In this document: positions 27,219-36,993 of the stretch, piece by piece | Layout of the letters: each line of letters begins with the position of its first letter | How positions within the stretch are numbered: position 1 is the stretch's first letter | Source: Longitalea luteola | GTDB taxonomy: Bacteria > Bacteroidota > Bacteroidia > Chitinophagales > Chitinophagaceae | Reading direction: 5' to 3' | NCBI RefSeq assembly: GCF_017356035.1 | Contig: NZ_JAFIQX010000005.1 | Coordinates: 345,368-409,367 of the forward strand | Length of the DNA stretch: 64,000 nt | Notes under the pieces: model-generated | Seen by the model: only the letters and a program-made list of their open reading frames with translations | Told to the model about the DNA's origin: nothing | Database searches by the model: none | Position numbers and translations under genes: made by a program

Positions 27219-27923
27219 TTATTTCAGATTATCCGGGTTGGGAATGAAGTTGAGGAAAGCATGGAATTGCGAGTCATAACGACGCTTATCCAGCTTATAA
27301 TAGAAGGCGCCTTTTTTAGAACCCTCTTTTTCCTTTTCCTTTTGTTTAATGAGCAGTTTGGTAGAAAGTATTTTGCGCGTGAAATTACGTTTGTCCAACA
27401 CAGTATCATACACGCCGGTGTACAGGTTGTACAATTGTGGAAGGGTGAACTTTTCCGGCATCAGCTCAAACAAAATAGGGTGGAAGGCCGCTTTATAACG
27501 AAGTTTTTCCTGGGCCATTTTCACCATGCGGCTATGGTCGAAGATCAGCTTGGGTATTTTTTTCAGGGAGAACCATTCGGCGTGGAAATCGTCGCTCAGT
27601 TGCTTTTCGTATTTATGAATATCGATCAGGGCAAAATAGGCAATGGAAACAGTGCGTTCTTCAGGGTCGCGATTGGGTTCGCCGAAGGCATACAGCTGTT
27701 CTATATATACATTTTTAAGACCGGTGAGCTGTTTAAGGATGCGGGCGCCGGCCTGTTCAAAATCTTCATCAGGCTGAACGAAACCACCCATAAGGCTCCA
27801 TTTGCCTTTTTCGGGTTCAAAACCTCTTTGGATGAGCAGCAGTTTTAGTTCATGACCGTCAAAACCAAAAATGATACAGTCAACCGCAACAAGCATGCGT
27901 TTTTGCTTGGAATAATGTTTCAT
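27219..27923 (-). CDS. Nudix-domain transcriptional regulator (NrtR/AraR type)
   Basis: A 234-residue protein with an N-terminal Nudix fold (about 8-140) and a C-terminal winged-helix domain (about 150-225, with FTLPQLYNLYTGVYDTVLDKRNFTRKIL). The Nudix box is degenerate: after GGFVQPDEDFEQAG comes RILKQLTG, so the REUxEE glutamates for metal binding are missing. That is expected for regulators of this group, in which the Nudix domain senses a metabolite; Bacteroides AraR of this type senses arabinose. It is probably a sugar-responsive repressor. Its target may be itself or the nearby sugar loci; an imperfect palindrome lies just upstream. Confidence 0.85.
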   Translation of the reverse strand: MKHYSKQKRMLVAVDCIIFGFDGHELKLLLIQRGFEPEKGKWSLMGGFVQPDEDFEQAGARILKQLTGLKNVYIEQLYAFGEPNRDPEERTVSIAYFALIDIHKYEKQLSDDFHAEWFSLKKIPKLIFDHSRMVKMAQEKLRYKAAFHPILFELMPEKFTLPQLYNLYTGVYDTVLDKRNFTRKILSTKLLIKQKEKEKEGSKKGAFYYKLDKRRYDSQFHAFLNFIPNPDNLK

Positions 27924-27942
27924 ATGAAAGTGAATCGGTCCA

Positions 27943-27979
27943 TTTTACTACTACAATCGAGTAATTATAATAGTGGAAA
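27943..27979. promoter_or_regulatory. Imperfect palindrome upstream of the Nudix regulator
   Basis: TTTTACTACTACAAT at 27943-27957 faces ATTATAATAGTGGAAA (27964-27979) in inverted orientation, mostly complementary. The 20-bp distance from the start codon suits an autoregulatory operator. The remaining 28000-28174 shows no other feature. Confidence 0.3.
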
Positions 27980-28174
27980 CGGATAGAATTTTGGGTTAAA
28001 GTAATAAGAAAAACCGAACAATAATATAACCGTGTGATGAAGATAGCTATTTTTTTTAAATAGGGCCCTCGCCATACCCTTTGCACAGGGCCTATTTGCC
28101 GGTTTTTGCAAGTTGCAGCCGTCTGCCGTTCACCCATACATGTCATTTACTAACGATGATCAGGAAATCACGTC

Positions 28175-29053
28175 TTAAATAAAGATCCGGGTACCCGAAA
28201 AGCTTTCCCGGAAGTCTTTGGGTGTACAACTTTTTTTCTTCTTAAAGATCCGGTTGAAGTTCGAAATATTGTTAAAGCCGCAGTGATAGGCCACTTCAGC
28301 GATCGATTGGGTGGTGTCTATCAGCAATCGCGACGCATGGCCCAGCCTGATCTCGGTCAAACTATCGATAAATGTATTGCCGGTACGCTGTTTAAAAAAG
28401 CGGCTGAAGGCGGCGTCAGACATATTGGCCAGCCTGGCTACTTCGTTCAGTGTGATCGGTTTGTCAAAGTTGTGGTTCATATACTCCAGCGTTTTTTCAA
28501 TGCGCCGGCTATTATAAGTGTATTGTTCGGTATTGTTGAAGGAAGCGTCTGATAAAATACGCATATTGCGTGAGATCGATAAATCGTGTAGTATTGACAT
28601 TAATTCAAGCACTGAATCGAATCCCTGCTTCTGGTTCAGCTCTATAATACGGGGCGCCAGCTGCTGGGTCGTTTCTTTGGAGAATAAAATGCCCCGCAGC
28701 GATTTTTCCAGCATCGTGCGGATGAAGCTCAACTGGTTCCGGCGCAGGAACCTTTCATCGAAGAGGTCTTTATGAAACTGGATGGTGATCTCCCTGATCT
28801 CTTTGCTGCGGCAATGATGGGTGAACCAGGCATGCTGCAGGTTGCTGCCTACCAGCACCAGTTCCAGCTCATCAATCTCTTCAATATGATCGCCGATCAC
28901 ACGCCTGGCGTTTTTGGCGTTATGAATAAAATTGAGCTCGAACTCTTCATGATAATGAAGGGGAAAATCAAACTCAGATTTGATGCGGGAGAAAAGGGTA
29001 AAACAATCACTTTGCGTCAGGGGCGTTATTTCCCGTAATAAAGTGCTTTTCAT
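28175..29053 (-). CDS. AraC family transcriptional regulator
   Basis: A 292-residue regulator with an N-terminal cupin-like ligand domain (about 20-110, with FDFPLHYHEEFELNFI) and a C-terminal double helix-turn-helix (about 190-288, LNEVARLANMSDAAFSRFFKQRTG and IAEVAYHCGFNNISNFNRIFKKKKSCTPKDFR). It is divergent from the second SusC/SusD locus and is the likely activator of it, responding to a sugar inside the cell. A TAAATTTG -7-like word (29082-29089, minus strand) lies 29 bp upstream of its start. Confidence 0.92.
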   Translation of the reverse strand: MKSTLLREITPLTQSDCFTLFSRIKSEFDFPLHYHEEFELNFIHNAKNARRVIGDHIEEIDELELVLVGSNLQHAWFTHHCRSKEIREITIQFHKDLFDERFLRRNQLSFIRTMLEKSLRGILFSKETTQQLAPRIIELNQKQGFDSVLELMSILHDLSISRNMRILSDASFNNTEQYTYNSRRIEKTLEYMNHNFDKPITLNEVARLANMSDAAFSRFFKQRTGNTFIDSLTEIRLGHASRLLIDTTQSIAEVAYHCGFNNISNFNRIFKKKKSCTPKDFRESFSGTRIFI

Positions 29054-29081
29054 ATGCTGGCAATTGTATCGTTATTCTGAT

Positions 29082-29089
29082 CAAATTTA
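29082..29089 (-). promoter_or_regulatory. Candidate -7 element of the araC-type gene, TAAATTTG
   Basis: The minus strand reads TAAATTTG, a full match to TAnnTTTG, about 29 bp before the start codon. No -33 TTG was found at 17-23 bp. Confidence 0.35.
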
Positions 29090-29258
29090 TACAATTACCG
29101 GTATAATTAATATCATAATTGTATTATATACGTGCAAACGATGAAATGTAGCATGAGTAACGATTTAGCTGATTTATACGTGTGTTTTGCACGATTAACG
29201 CATGAAATAATATAAAAATAGGTCAATATAGTATTATATCTCAATCATCCTTGAAGCA

Positions 29259-29266
29259 TAAATTTG
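29259..29266 (+). promoter_or_regulatory. Candidate -7 element of the second SusC operon, TAAATTTG
   Basis: TAAATTTG on the plus strand lies 20 bp before the SusC start at 29286, giving a leader of roughly 15 bases. The same octamer serves the divergent regulator. The missing -33 element would fit a promoter that needs an activator. The region 29054-29258 also contains repeated AATTGTAT words. Confidence 0.35.
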
Positions 29267-29285
29267 AACCAAATTGTATTGCTGT

Positions 29286-32200
29286 ATGAGAAAAAAAGTA
29301 CTCTGCCGGGTACTCATAGGTGTGCTATGGGTACTGGCACAAACGGCTCCTGCGTTTGCCCAAACCAAAACGATCTCGGGCGTTGTCTCCGACCAAAACG
29401 GGGTTCCACTTGAAAAAGCTACCATTAAAGTAAAAGGAGGAAAAATAACTGCGGTTTCAGATGCCAGCGGCCAATTCCGGCTCACAGTTCCTGACGGCGC
29501 TACCGCACTCGAAGTCTCCTATGTTGGCATGAAACCGTTGAACGTTTCCATCGAGGGAAAACAATCGGTCATGATTACCCTGAACATTACCGATAGCAAA
29601 CTGAACGAAGTGGTTGTTATCGGCTACGGCACAGCCCGCCGAAGCGATGTGAGCTCAGCTGTTTCCTCTGTTAAAGCCAAAGACCTGAAAGACCTGCCGG
29701 TAGCCGGTATCGACCAGGCTTTACAGGGAAAAGTGGCCGGTTTAACCATTACCAATAACAGCGGCCAGCCGGGTGGCGGTGTGTCGGTTAAGGTGCGTGG
29801 CGTTACATCTATTAACAGCAACGACCCATTGATCGTGATCGATGGCGTTCCGTTCTTCAGTAATACGCGTAACACCACCGGTTATGCCGGCCTCGGTGGT
29901 TCCGATGGTCAAACCGGTAACAGCGTAATGGCTTCCATTAACCCGGGTGATATTGAATCGATCGATGTATTGAAAGATGCGTCTGCACAGGCTATTTACG
30001 GGTCACAGGCAGCGAATGGCGTCATTCTTATTACCACCAAAAAAGGAAAGAACGGTGAAGGAAAAATCAGCTACGATATGTATTACGGCGAGCAACAGGT
30101 GCAAAAGAAATTAGACCTGATGAACCTGCAGGAGTTTGCCGAGTATCAGAATGCCGTAGCGCCGTTGATAGGTTCACTACCTGCCGAGGAATTCAAAGAT
30201 CCTTCTGTATTGGGATCTGGTACCGACTGGCAGGATGCCATGTTCCGCCACGGCCAGTTGCAGAATCACCAGCTGAGCTTTTCGGGTGGCAAGGACAAAA
30301 CATCATACTATCTATCATTAAACTATTTTGATCAGAAAGGTATTCTCATCGGTTCCGATTTCAAACGGTATGCACTGCGCTTTAATATCGATCATCAGAT
30401 CAAGAACTGGTTGAAGATCGGCTTCAGCACCAATGCCACCAGGTCTATCCAGAATGTGACGCTGGCCGATGCGGCCGAAGGAACCATCTGGTGGGGCGCT
30501 GTTCAAAGTCCGCTCATCCCGGTAAAGAACCTCGATGGAACCTGGGGCGGTGGAACTACCGTTGGTGGTTTTCAATACGGCCAGGACAATCCCATTGCCA
30601 GAAGTCATTACCGCGGCAACAAAGGCACCAACTGGCAGGTATTCGGCAGTACTTACGCTGATGTGCAATTGCGAAAAGACCTTTCCTTTAAAACAGAATT
30701 CGCCTATTCGCTTAGCCTCAACAATAACCAGGCCTACCAGAACGCAGGCGCTATTGGTCCCAACAAACTGCAAAGCCAGTTATTCGACAAACGGGCCAAC
30801 AGTTATTATTATTCCCTGCGCAATTACCTCAACTATAATAAATGGCTTAATAAACACAGCATTTCTGCTACCGTAGGGCATGAAGCTCAGTATTCCTACT
30901 ATGAATCCATAAACGGAAAGAAGATCAATCTTGCCAATAATATCCTTGACCTGAATGCCGGCAGCAGCGATAAACCTACCTGGGAGCTCGAAGGCGGCAA
31001 AAATAACTGGGCCATGGAATCGTGGTTTGCCAGGGGCACCTACACCTATGATGACCGCTTCTCTTTGTCGGTAAGCTTCCGCGCAGATGCTTCTTCCAAT
31101 TTCGGTCCGAATAACAAATGGGGGTATTTCCCCGGTGCATCGTTGGGCTGGACAGCCTCCAACGAACGGTTCATTGATCCCATTAAACATGTAATGAACT
31201 ATCTGAAGCTGCGCGTGGGTTATGGTGCTGTTGGGAACCAGAACCTGCCTTCCGGCGCGCCCAATCCGCCATACACGTCAGTCGTTGGCTTCTGGCCCGG
31301 GCCCGTTGGTTTTGGGGACGCCAATTACCTGAATGGTATTTCCAACCCTGATCTGAGCTGGGAAGCCGTGGTAACGAAGAATGCAGGTATCGATGCGTCG
31401 TTCCTGAAGGGCAGGATCGACCTGAGCGTAGACCTGTACAAGAAAACAACCACTGATATGTTGATGTTCCTGACCGGTCCGCGGTTAATAGGCGTGGGCG
31501 ACCAGTGGGACGACCTTAAAGCGCCTATCGGCAATGTGGGCGAAATGAGCAATACCGGTGTTGATATCAGTGTGACCACCAATAACATTAAGACCAACAA
31601 TTTTACCTGGAGAACCAATTTCATCTTTTCACACTTCAAGAACCGCCTTGAGAAAATGGCGGCGTCAACCGCCGGCCTGTCGGGTAAAGTATATTACGAC
31701 AATTACACCATCACCTTTACCAAACCTGGTTATGCGGTTGGTTCATTCTTTGGCTTGGTTACCGATGGGCTGTTCCGCACCAAAGATGAGCTGGACAACA
31801 GCCTGCCGCAGTTTGATTATACGGTCGATCAAACGCATACCTGGCTCGGCGATGTTCGCTTCAGGGATGTGACGGGTGATGGCATCATCGATGCAGAGGA
31901 TATTACTTTCATCGGCAGCCCGCTTCCCAAATTCACTTTCGGATTCACCAATACCTTCCAGTATAAAGATTTCGATCTTAGTGTATTCCTGCAGGGTAGC
32001 CAGGGCGCCAGGATCTTCAACTTCCTTCGCTGGCAGCTGGAAAAAATGGATAATGCGAATTATAACCAGCTGCGCACGGTAAAAGACCGGTACACCGAAA
32101 CCAATACAAGCGCCAAATTACCCCGGTTCAGCAATACGAACACCAACAACATTTATATCTCTGACCGCTATGTTGAAGATGGTTCCTATGTGCGCATTCA

Positions 32201-32426
32201 AAACATTACGCTGGGCTACCGGTTACCACGGCATATCCTTGACAAAGTAAAAGTGAGCAACGCCCGCGTGTATGTAAGTATACAGAACCTGAAAACATTT
32301 ACTGATTACAGCGGATACGATCCGGAGATCGGGGCCTTCAACAATAACATCAAGCTCATGAATGTTGATATGGGCCACTATCCCAATCCACGCTCCTTTA
32401 CGATCGGTGCAAGTCTTGAGTTTTAA
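29286..32426 (+). CDS. susC: SusC/RagA family TonB-dependent outer-membrane transporter
   Basis: Second SusC of the window. Signal peptide about 1-25 (AFA/Q), then directly a carboxypeptidase-like regulatory domain (about 30-105, KTISGVVSDQNGVPLEKATIKVKG), plug (about 110-250, GYGTARRSDVSSAVSSVKAKDLKDLPVAGIDQ is the usual start) and barrel. There is no STN domain and no sigma/FecR pair nearby; control probably comes from the divergent AraC-type regulator. The start ATG at 29286 gives a good signal peptide; an earlier ATG adds four residues. The downstream enzymes suggest import of mannose-containing disaccharides or oligosaccharides. Confidence 0.94.
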   Translation: MRKKVLCRVLIGVLWVLAQTAPAFAQTKTISGVVSDQNGVPLEKATIKVKGGKITAVSDASGQFRLTVPDGATALEVSYVGMKPLNVSIEGKQSVMITLNITDSKLNEVVVIGYGTARRSDVSSAVSSVKAKDLKDLPVAGIDQALQGKVAGLTITNNSGQPGGGVSVKVRGVTSINSNDPLIVIDGVPFFSNTRNTTGYAGLGGSDGQTGNSVMASINPGDIESIDVLKDASAQAIYGSQAANGVILITTKKGKNGEGKISYDMYYGEQQVQKKLDLMNLQEFAEYQNAVAPLIGSLPAEEFKDPSVLGSGTDWQDAMFRHGQLQNHQLSFSGGKDKTSYYLSLNYFDQKGILIGSDFKRYALRFNIDHQIKNWLKIGFSTNATRSIQNVTLADAAEGTIWWGAVQSPLIPVKNLDGTWGGGTTVGGFQYGQDNPIARSHYRGNKGTNWQVFGSTYADVQLRKDLSFKTEFAYSLSLNNNQAYQNAGAIGPNKLQSQLFDKRANSYYYSLRNYLNYNKWLNKHSISATVGHEAQYSYYESINGKKINLANNILDLNAGSSDKPTWELEGGKNNWAMESWFARGTYTYDDRFSLSVSFRADASSNFGPNNKWGYFPGASLGWTASNERFIDPIKHVMNYLKLRVGYGAVGNQNLPSGAPNPPYTSVVGFWPGPVGFGDANYLNGISNPDLSWEAVVTKNAGIDASFLKGRIDLSVDLYKKTTTDMLMFLTGPRLIGVGDQWDDLKAPIGNVGEMSNTGVDISVTTNNIKTNNFTWRTNFIFSHFKNRLEKMAASTAGLSGKVYYDNYTITFTKPGYAVGSFFGLVTDGLFRTKDELDNSLPQFDYTVDQTHTWLGDVRFRDVTGDGIIDAEDITFIGSPLPKFTFGFTNTFQYKDFDLSVFLQGSQGARIFNFLRWQLEKMDNANYNQLRTVKDRYTETNTSAKLPRFSNTNTNNIYISDRYVEDGSYVRIQNITLGYRLPRHILDKVKVSNARVYVSIQNLKTFTDYSGYDPEIGAFNNNIKLMNVDMGHYPNPRSFTIGASLEF

Positions 32427-32453
32427 AGTATCTGATGGTTTAAAAAAATAACA

Positions 32454-34019
32454 ATGAAACGAAATCATATATATACCCTCGGGGCCGTACTACTGGTACT
32501 GGTATCCTGTTCGAAAAAATTTACCGAGCGGCCTGCCCTGGATGCAACCACCCTGGATAACTATTACAATACAGCAGATGAAGTGCGCGGGCTCACCAGC
32601 ACATTATATGGCCTGCCGTGGTCGGGTTATGAGAACAGGGCCATGGACGCCATCGGCGATGTAATGGCCGGCAATGAACATACAAGCGGTGGGGATGATC
32701 CGCCATTTCTGAATTTTTCCTACGCTTCCACCTCTGTGCGGATAGCCGATGCGTGGAAAGTATTTTACAAGATCGGCGGCTGGACGAGCGAATACATCAA
32801 AACCCTGGAGCAGAAAATTGCTATGGGGGGTAACAGGACTTTTATTGATCCCGCTATTGCAGAATGTCATTTCTTCAGAGGAACGGTGTACTTCTTTATC
32901 GGCCGCATCTGGGGCGATGCGCCCATTATCACCGATCCGGGTAAAACGGCTTTGTCGGGCAATTTCAATATTCCCCGGTATTTCCAAAGAGATGTATTGC
33001 GCTTTGCGCTCGAAGAGCTGCAGCTGGCTGAAGCAGGTTTGCCTGAAACTGATCCGCAGCCCGGCCGGTTGACGAAGTATTCCGCCAAAGGCATGATGGC
33101 TAAACTGTACCTGTACCTGAAAGACTATGAGAATGCGAGGAAAAAAGCGCAGGAAGTGATCGCCTCCAACCAGTACGACCTGGTTGATAATTATGCGGGC
33201 ATGTTCAATTCAAGCAGCTTTAACAACAATAAGGAATCCCTGTTCTCCATCCAGCACCAGCTTACCAGTAATCCCTGGGGATCAGGTAACCAGAAAAATC
33301 CTGACCGGGGACCCTCCAATTTGCAAACAGAAGAAGCCAGTATGTGGCAATTGTATATTCCCAGCCTGGACATTTTAAATGCCTATGAGTTCGGTGATCT
33401 GCGGCGCAAAGGTTCGGTGATGGAGCATGGCTGGACAAAACCCGAGTGGAAACCGAAAAACGCCAACGCGAACTATAATGCGTTTATGGCGAACGGTTAT
33501 AAATACGATACCCTGCAAAAAGACGGCGAGGGTGGCATTAAAAATGCGACGCGTTCGAATATTGCCAAATACGTAGTGGGCCCTGGAAAAACTTTTGGCG
33601 GTGAAACCGTACTGGGCATGAACTCGGGTATCAATACCATGATGCTGCGGTATGCCGATGTATTGCTGATATATGCGGAGGCCGTAATAGGCGCCGGCGC
33701 ATCAACTACCGAATCATCAGCGGTGGAAGCGTATAATAAAGTGCGCAGAAGGGCCGGTTTGTCAACAAAGACCTCGATCACAAAAGATGATATTCTGAAA
33801 GAACGCCGGGTTGAGTTCGCTTTTGAAGGGGATTACTGGTTTGACCTGCAAAGACAGGGTTTTGCAAAAGCAAAGCAACTGATTGAAGCGCAGAACAGGG
33901 GCACGGCAGACGCACCAGCCTATGTAACCTTTTTAGAACGGTATATGTATCTGCCCGTTCCTGCAGGTGAAATATTGCAGGACCCTGAGCTGGCAAAAGA
34001 TCCGGTTAGTTATTATTAA
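32454..34019 (+). CDS. susD: SusD/RagB family outer-membrane lipoprotein
   Basis: Partner lid of the preceding SusC. Lipobox ends LVSC (Cys19). Typical features are the N-terminal LDATTLDNYYNTADEVRGLTSTLYGLPW, CHFFRGTVYFFIGRIWGDAPIITDPG (about 142-167), a disordered middle, and the C-terminal RYADVLLIYAEAVIGAGASTTESSAVEAYNKVRRRAGL with RRVEFAFEGDYWFDLQRQG. The length of 521 residues is normal. It starts 28 bp after SusC and precedes an IPT lipoprotein by 20 bp, so the three form one operon with the enzymes that follow. Confidence 0.94.
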   Translation: MKRNHIYTLGAVLLVLVSCSKKFTERPALDATTLDNYYNTADEVRGLTSTLYGLPWSGYENRAMDAIGDVMAGNEHTSGGDDPPFLNFSYASTSVRIADAWKVFYKIGGWTSEYIKTLEQKIAMGGNRTFIDPAIAECHFFRGTVYFFIGRIWGDAPIITDPGKTALSGNFNIPRYFQRDVLRFALEELQLAEAGLPETDPQPGRLTKYSAKGMMAKLYLYLKDYENARKKAQEVIASNQYDLVDNYAGMFNSSSFNNNKESLFSIQHQLTSNPWGSGNQKNPDRGPSNLQTEEASMWQLYIPSLDILNAYEFGDLRRKGSVMEHGWTKPEWKPKNANANYNAFMANGYKYDTLQKDGEGGIKNATRSNIAKYVVGPGKTFGGETVLGMNSGINTMMLRYADVLLIYAEAVIGAGASTTESSAVEAYNKVRRRAGLSTKTSITKDDILKERRVEFAFEGDYWFDLQRQGFAKAKQLIEAQNRGTADAPAYVTFLERYMYLPVPAGEILQDPELAKDPVSYY

Positions 34020-34039
34020 TTCTAAACTCGATTGTTACT

Positions 34040-35116
34040 ATGAAAAAATTCATTCAGTATAGATCTCTTGCGATCGGTTTTATAACAGCCTGTCTCGCCA
34101 TAACCCTGCATTCGTGTGAAAAGGATCACGATGGCAATCCTGGCGATCCATCGGGTGATCCGGTGGCTGAAAGTCTGGACCCCAGTTCTGCAGCCGGCGG
34201 CACGGTGCTAACCCTGAAGGGTACCGGCCTGGGCGATATCAGGAAGATCCTTTTTGATAAGGACAGCGTGCCTGCATCTTTTTATACTACGCTTAATACC
34301 GCCACTGCTGTTGTGTTCCGCGTGCCTGATACGGTATCGGGCGGCCAGCAGAATATCATCTTTACCAATGGCGCCGGAAAAACGCTGTCGGTACCATTTA
34401 ACGGTTTGGCGTACCCCAGTGTGACCAGTGTGTCGAATTACAATTATGTAGCCGGAACAGAGCTTACATTAACGGGAAATAACCTGGAAAGCGTAAGCAA
34501 GGTGGTGTTGACCGGTACTACTGCAGAGGCAACCGTTCTTTCCAAATCAAAAAAGCAGCTGGTGATCAGGATGCCGGCCACAACGGTTCCGCGCGCTACC
34601 CTCGATATTACCAATGGTACGGGCATGCGGACCACCACACAGGAGTTTGTGAACATTGACCTGGCATTACCCGTTTTTGCAGAGGATTTCGGAGCGGGCA
34701 TTACCAATAACTCCTGGGGTGATGCGGCTTTTATTTCTACGGCAGAATTCAAGAGTGGTACCAGATCCGTTGGTAAGAACTATCAGAAGGGTAACTGGCA
34801 CCTGATCGGTTTCAAAAGTGCAGCCGGCATAGCCATGGATCCTGCCTACAAATACCTGACCTTTTGGGTAAAAGGTGCATCGAGGGATTATTCACTTTAT
34901 ATCATGTCAGATAAAATAGACGGCGGCTATGGAACTTATATCGAGGATAACCGCATAGATGTGAAGGCGAACGTATGGACTTATTTCAAAGTGCCTTTAT
35001 CAACATTGAAATTGTGGGAAAAAGGGTCGCCGTTCAACGAATTGGGTTTCCGCATCAAGGGACCCGATGCGCAGGATGAAGTATTCTATTTTGACGATGT
35101 ATTACTGGTGAAATAG
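34040..35116 (+). CDS. Surface glycan-binding lipoprotein with two IPT/TIG domains
   Basis: A 358-residue lipoprotein (lipobox near residue 29, LHSC) in the position of SusE/SusF-type glycan-binding proteins. Two immunoglobulin-like IPT/TIG domains cover about 48-125 (LDPSSAAGGTVLTLKGTGL) and 126-210 (GTELTLTGNNLESVSKVVL). The C-terminal 145 residues (VFAEDFGAGITNNSWGD to YFDDVLLVK) form a beta-sandwich-like module resembling carbohydrate-binding domains. It probably projects from the outer membrane to capture the glycan for SusC/SusD. Binding specificity cannot be inferred. Confidence 0.82.
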   Translation: MKKFIQYRSLAIGFITACLAITLHSCEKDHDGNPGDPSGDPVAESLDPSSAAGGTVLTLKGTGLGDIRKILFDKDSVPASFYTTLNTATAVVFRVPDTVSGGQQNIIFTNGAGKTLSVPFNGLAYPSVTSVSNYNYVAGTELTLTGNNLESVSKVVLTGTTAEATVLSKSKKQLVIRMPATTVPRATLDITNGTGMRTTTQEFVNIDLALPVFAEDFGAGITNNSWGDAAFISTAEFKSGTRSVGKNYQKGNWHLIGFKSAAGIAMDPAYKYLTFWVKGASRDYSLYIMSDKIDGGYGTYIEDNRIDVKANVWTYFKVPLSTLKLWEKGSPFNELGFRIKGPDAQDEVFYFDDVLLVK

Positions 35117-35148
35117 CGGCAACCCAAAAGAAACAGGAGCAACGTATA

Positions 35149-36981
35149 ATGAGATTAACACTTTTAGATGTAAGCATCGTAGTGCTGTACCTGATCACTA
35201 TGGTGGGAATTGGCTGGGTAATGCGCAAGCGGGCGCGAAAGAATAAAGAAAGTTATCTGCTGGGCGGCAAGTCGCTGCCCTGGTATATGCTGGGGTTGAG
35301 CGATGCCAGCGATATGTTCGATATCAGTGGCACCATGTGGATGGTGGCGCTTTGTTTTGTGTATGGCATGAAATCGATCTGGATCCCCTGGTTATGGCCT
35401 GTATTCAACCAGGTTTTTATGATGATGTTCATTTCAAAATGGGTGCGCCGGTCAAATGCCAGCACGGGTGCTGAATGGCTGGTGACCCGTTTTGGATCGA
35501 GCGGCAGAGGGGTAAGGGGTTCGCATAATGTAGTGGTGGCTTTTGCGCTGATAAGCTGTTTGGGATTCCTGGCCTATGGCTTTGTGGGCCTGGGCAAGTT
35601 CATGGAGATCTTTGTGCCCTGGCATATAGTGCAGCCGTATGTGCCATTTACAGTGGCACCGGAATATGTGCCGCATTTGTATGGCATCGTGTTTACGCTG
35701 TTTGCAATGTTCTATTCCATTCTCGGCGGCATGCACAGTATTGTGCTCGGCGATGTGATCAAGTATGCGATCATGATCCTGGCCTGCATTTCCATTGCGG
35801 TCATTGCCATGCTGCGCTTGCACGGCTCCGGTACCCAAATGGCCGTGCCCGCTGGTTGGACCAATCCCTTTTTCAACTGGCAGCTGGATCTTGACTGGAG
35901 CAACATCGTGCCGGACGCCAACAAGAAGATCACAGAAGATGGGTTTGGTTTGTTCGGCTTCTTCTTTATGATGATGCTGTTCAAAGGCATATTCGCCAGC
36001 CTGGCCGGGCCGGCGCCCAACTATGATATGCAGAAAGTATTATCAACCCGTTCACCGAAGGAAGCGAGTAAAATGTCGGGCTTTGTTTCCATCATATTAT
36101 TGCCGGTGCGGTATTCGATGATCATTGGTTTAACGGTGCTCGCCCTGTTATACTATGACCAGCTGGATCTGCGGTCAGGCGCCGGAACCGATTTTGAAAA
36201 GATCTTACCGGCGGCCATCAACAGTTTTTTACCCGTTGGCATACTGGGTTTGGTGCTCACCGGATTATTAGGCGCCTTTATGGGCACTTTTTCGGGAACC
36301 CTGAATGCGGCACAGGCTTATATTGTAAATGATATATACCTCAAGTACATTGATCCGCATGCCGGTACCAGGAAGATCATCACGGCCAATTACCTGGTCG
36401 GTATTGTCGTGGTGGCCATTGGCGTAACGCTTGGTTTTTTTGCCAAAGATGTTAACAGTGTGCTGCAATGGATCGTAGGGGCTTTATATGGCGGATATAT
36501 TGCTGCGAATATGTTGAAATGGTATTGGTGGCGCTTTAACGCCAGCGGATTTTTTTGGGGTATGGCCAGTGGTATTGCAGCCGCCCTGGTATTCCCTTAT
36601 ATTTTTCAAAATACCCTGCCCCTGTACAGCTGGCCATTGTTGTTCCTGATCTCGCTGGCCGGTTGTTTTATCGGTACCTGGCTGGCCCCGCCCACCGCAG
36701 AACCCGTTCTGAAACAGTTTTACAAAACGGTAAAACCCTGGGGCTTCTGGAAACCCATACAGGTAAAAGTGATGGCCGAAGACCCTGCTTTCAGGCCCAA
36801 TAAGAATTTTAAAACAGATATGTTCAATGTGGCATTAGGTATCACAGGCCAGTGTTGCTTAACCATTCTGCCTATGTACATCGTGTTGTGGCTAAAACTG
36901 CCTTTATTGATCACCGTTGCCATACTGTTGATCATTGTATTGATCCTGAAAAAGACCTGGTGGGATAAACTTGAAAACTAA
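35149..36981 (+). CDS. Sodium/solute symporter (SSS) family sugar transporter
   Basis: An inner-membrane Na+-coupled symporter of 610 residues with about 13-14 hydrophobic helices. It begins LDVSIVVLYLITMVGIGWVMRKRARKNKESYLLGGKSLPWYMLGLSDAS, the usual first helix and loop of the SSS family. In the equivalent Bacteroides fragilis cluster the symporter carries mannobiose across the inner membrane next to a GH130 phosphorylase and a cellobiose 2-epimerase, and the same gene trio occurs here. It starts 32 bp after the IPT lipoprotein and 12 bp before GH130. Confidence 0.9.
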   Translation: MRLTLLDVSIVVLYLITMVGIGWVMRKRARKNKESYLLGGKSLPWYMLGLSDASDMFDISGTMWMVALCFVYGMKSIWIPWLWPVFNQVFMMMFISKWVRRSNASTGAEWLVTRFGSSGRGVRGSHNVVVAFALISCLGFLAYGFVGLGKFMEIFVPWHIVQPYVPFTVAPEYVPHLYGIVFTLFAMFYSILGGMHSIVLGDVIKYAIMILACISIAVIAMLRLHGSGTQMAVPAGWTNPFFNWQLDLDWSNIVPDANKKITEDGFGLFGFFFMMMLFKGIFASLAGPAPNYDMQKVLSTRSPKEASKMSGFVSIILLPVRYSMIIGLTVLALLYYDQLDLRSGAGTDFEKILPAAINSFLPVGILGLVLTGLLGAFMGTFSGTLNAAQAYIVNDIYLKYIDPHAGTRKIITANYLVGIVVVAIGVTLGFFAKDVNSVLQWIVGALYGGYIAANMLKWYWWRFNASGFFWGMASGIAAALVFPYIFQNTLPLYSWPLLFLISLAGCFIGTWLAPPTAEPVLKQFYKTVKPWGFWKPIQVKVMAEDPAFRPNKNFKTDMFNVALGITGQCCLTILPMYIVLWLKLPLLITVAILLIIVLILKKTWWDKLEN

Positions 36982-36993
36982 AATTCAAATGCA

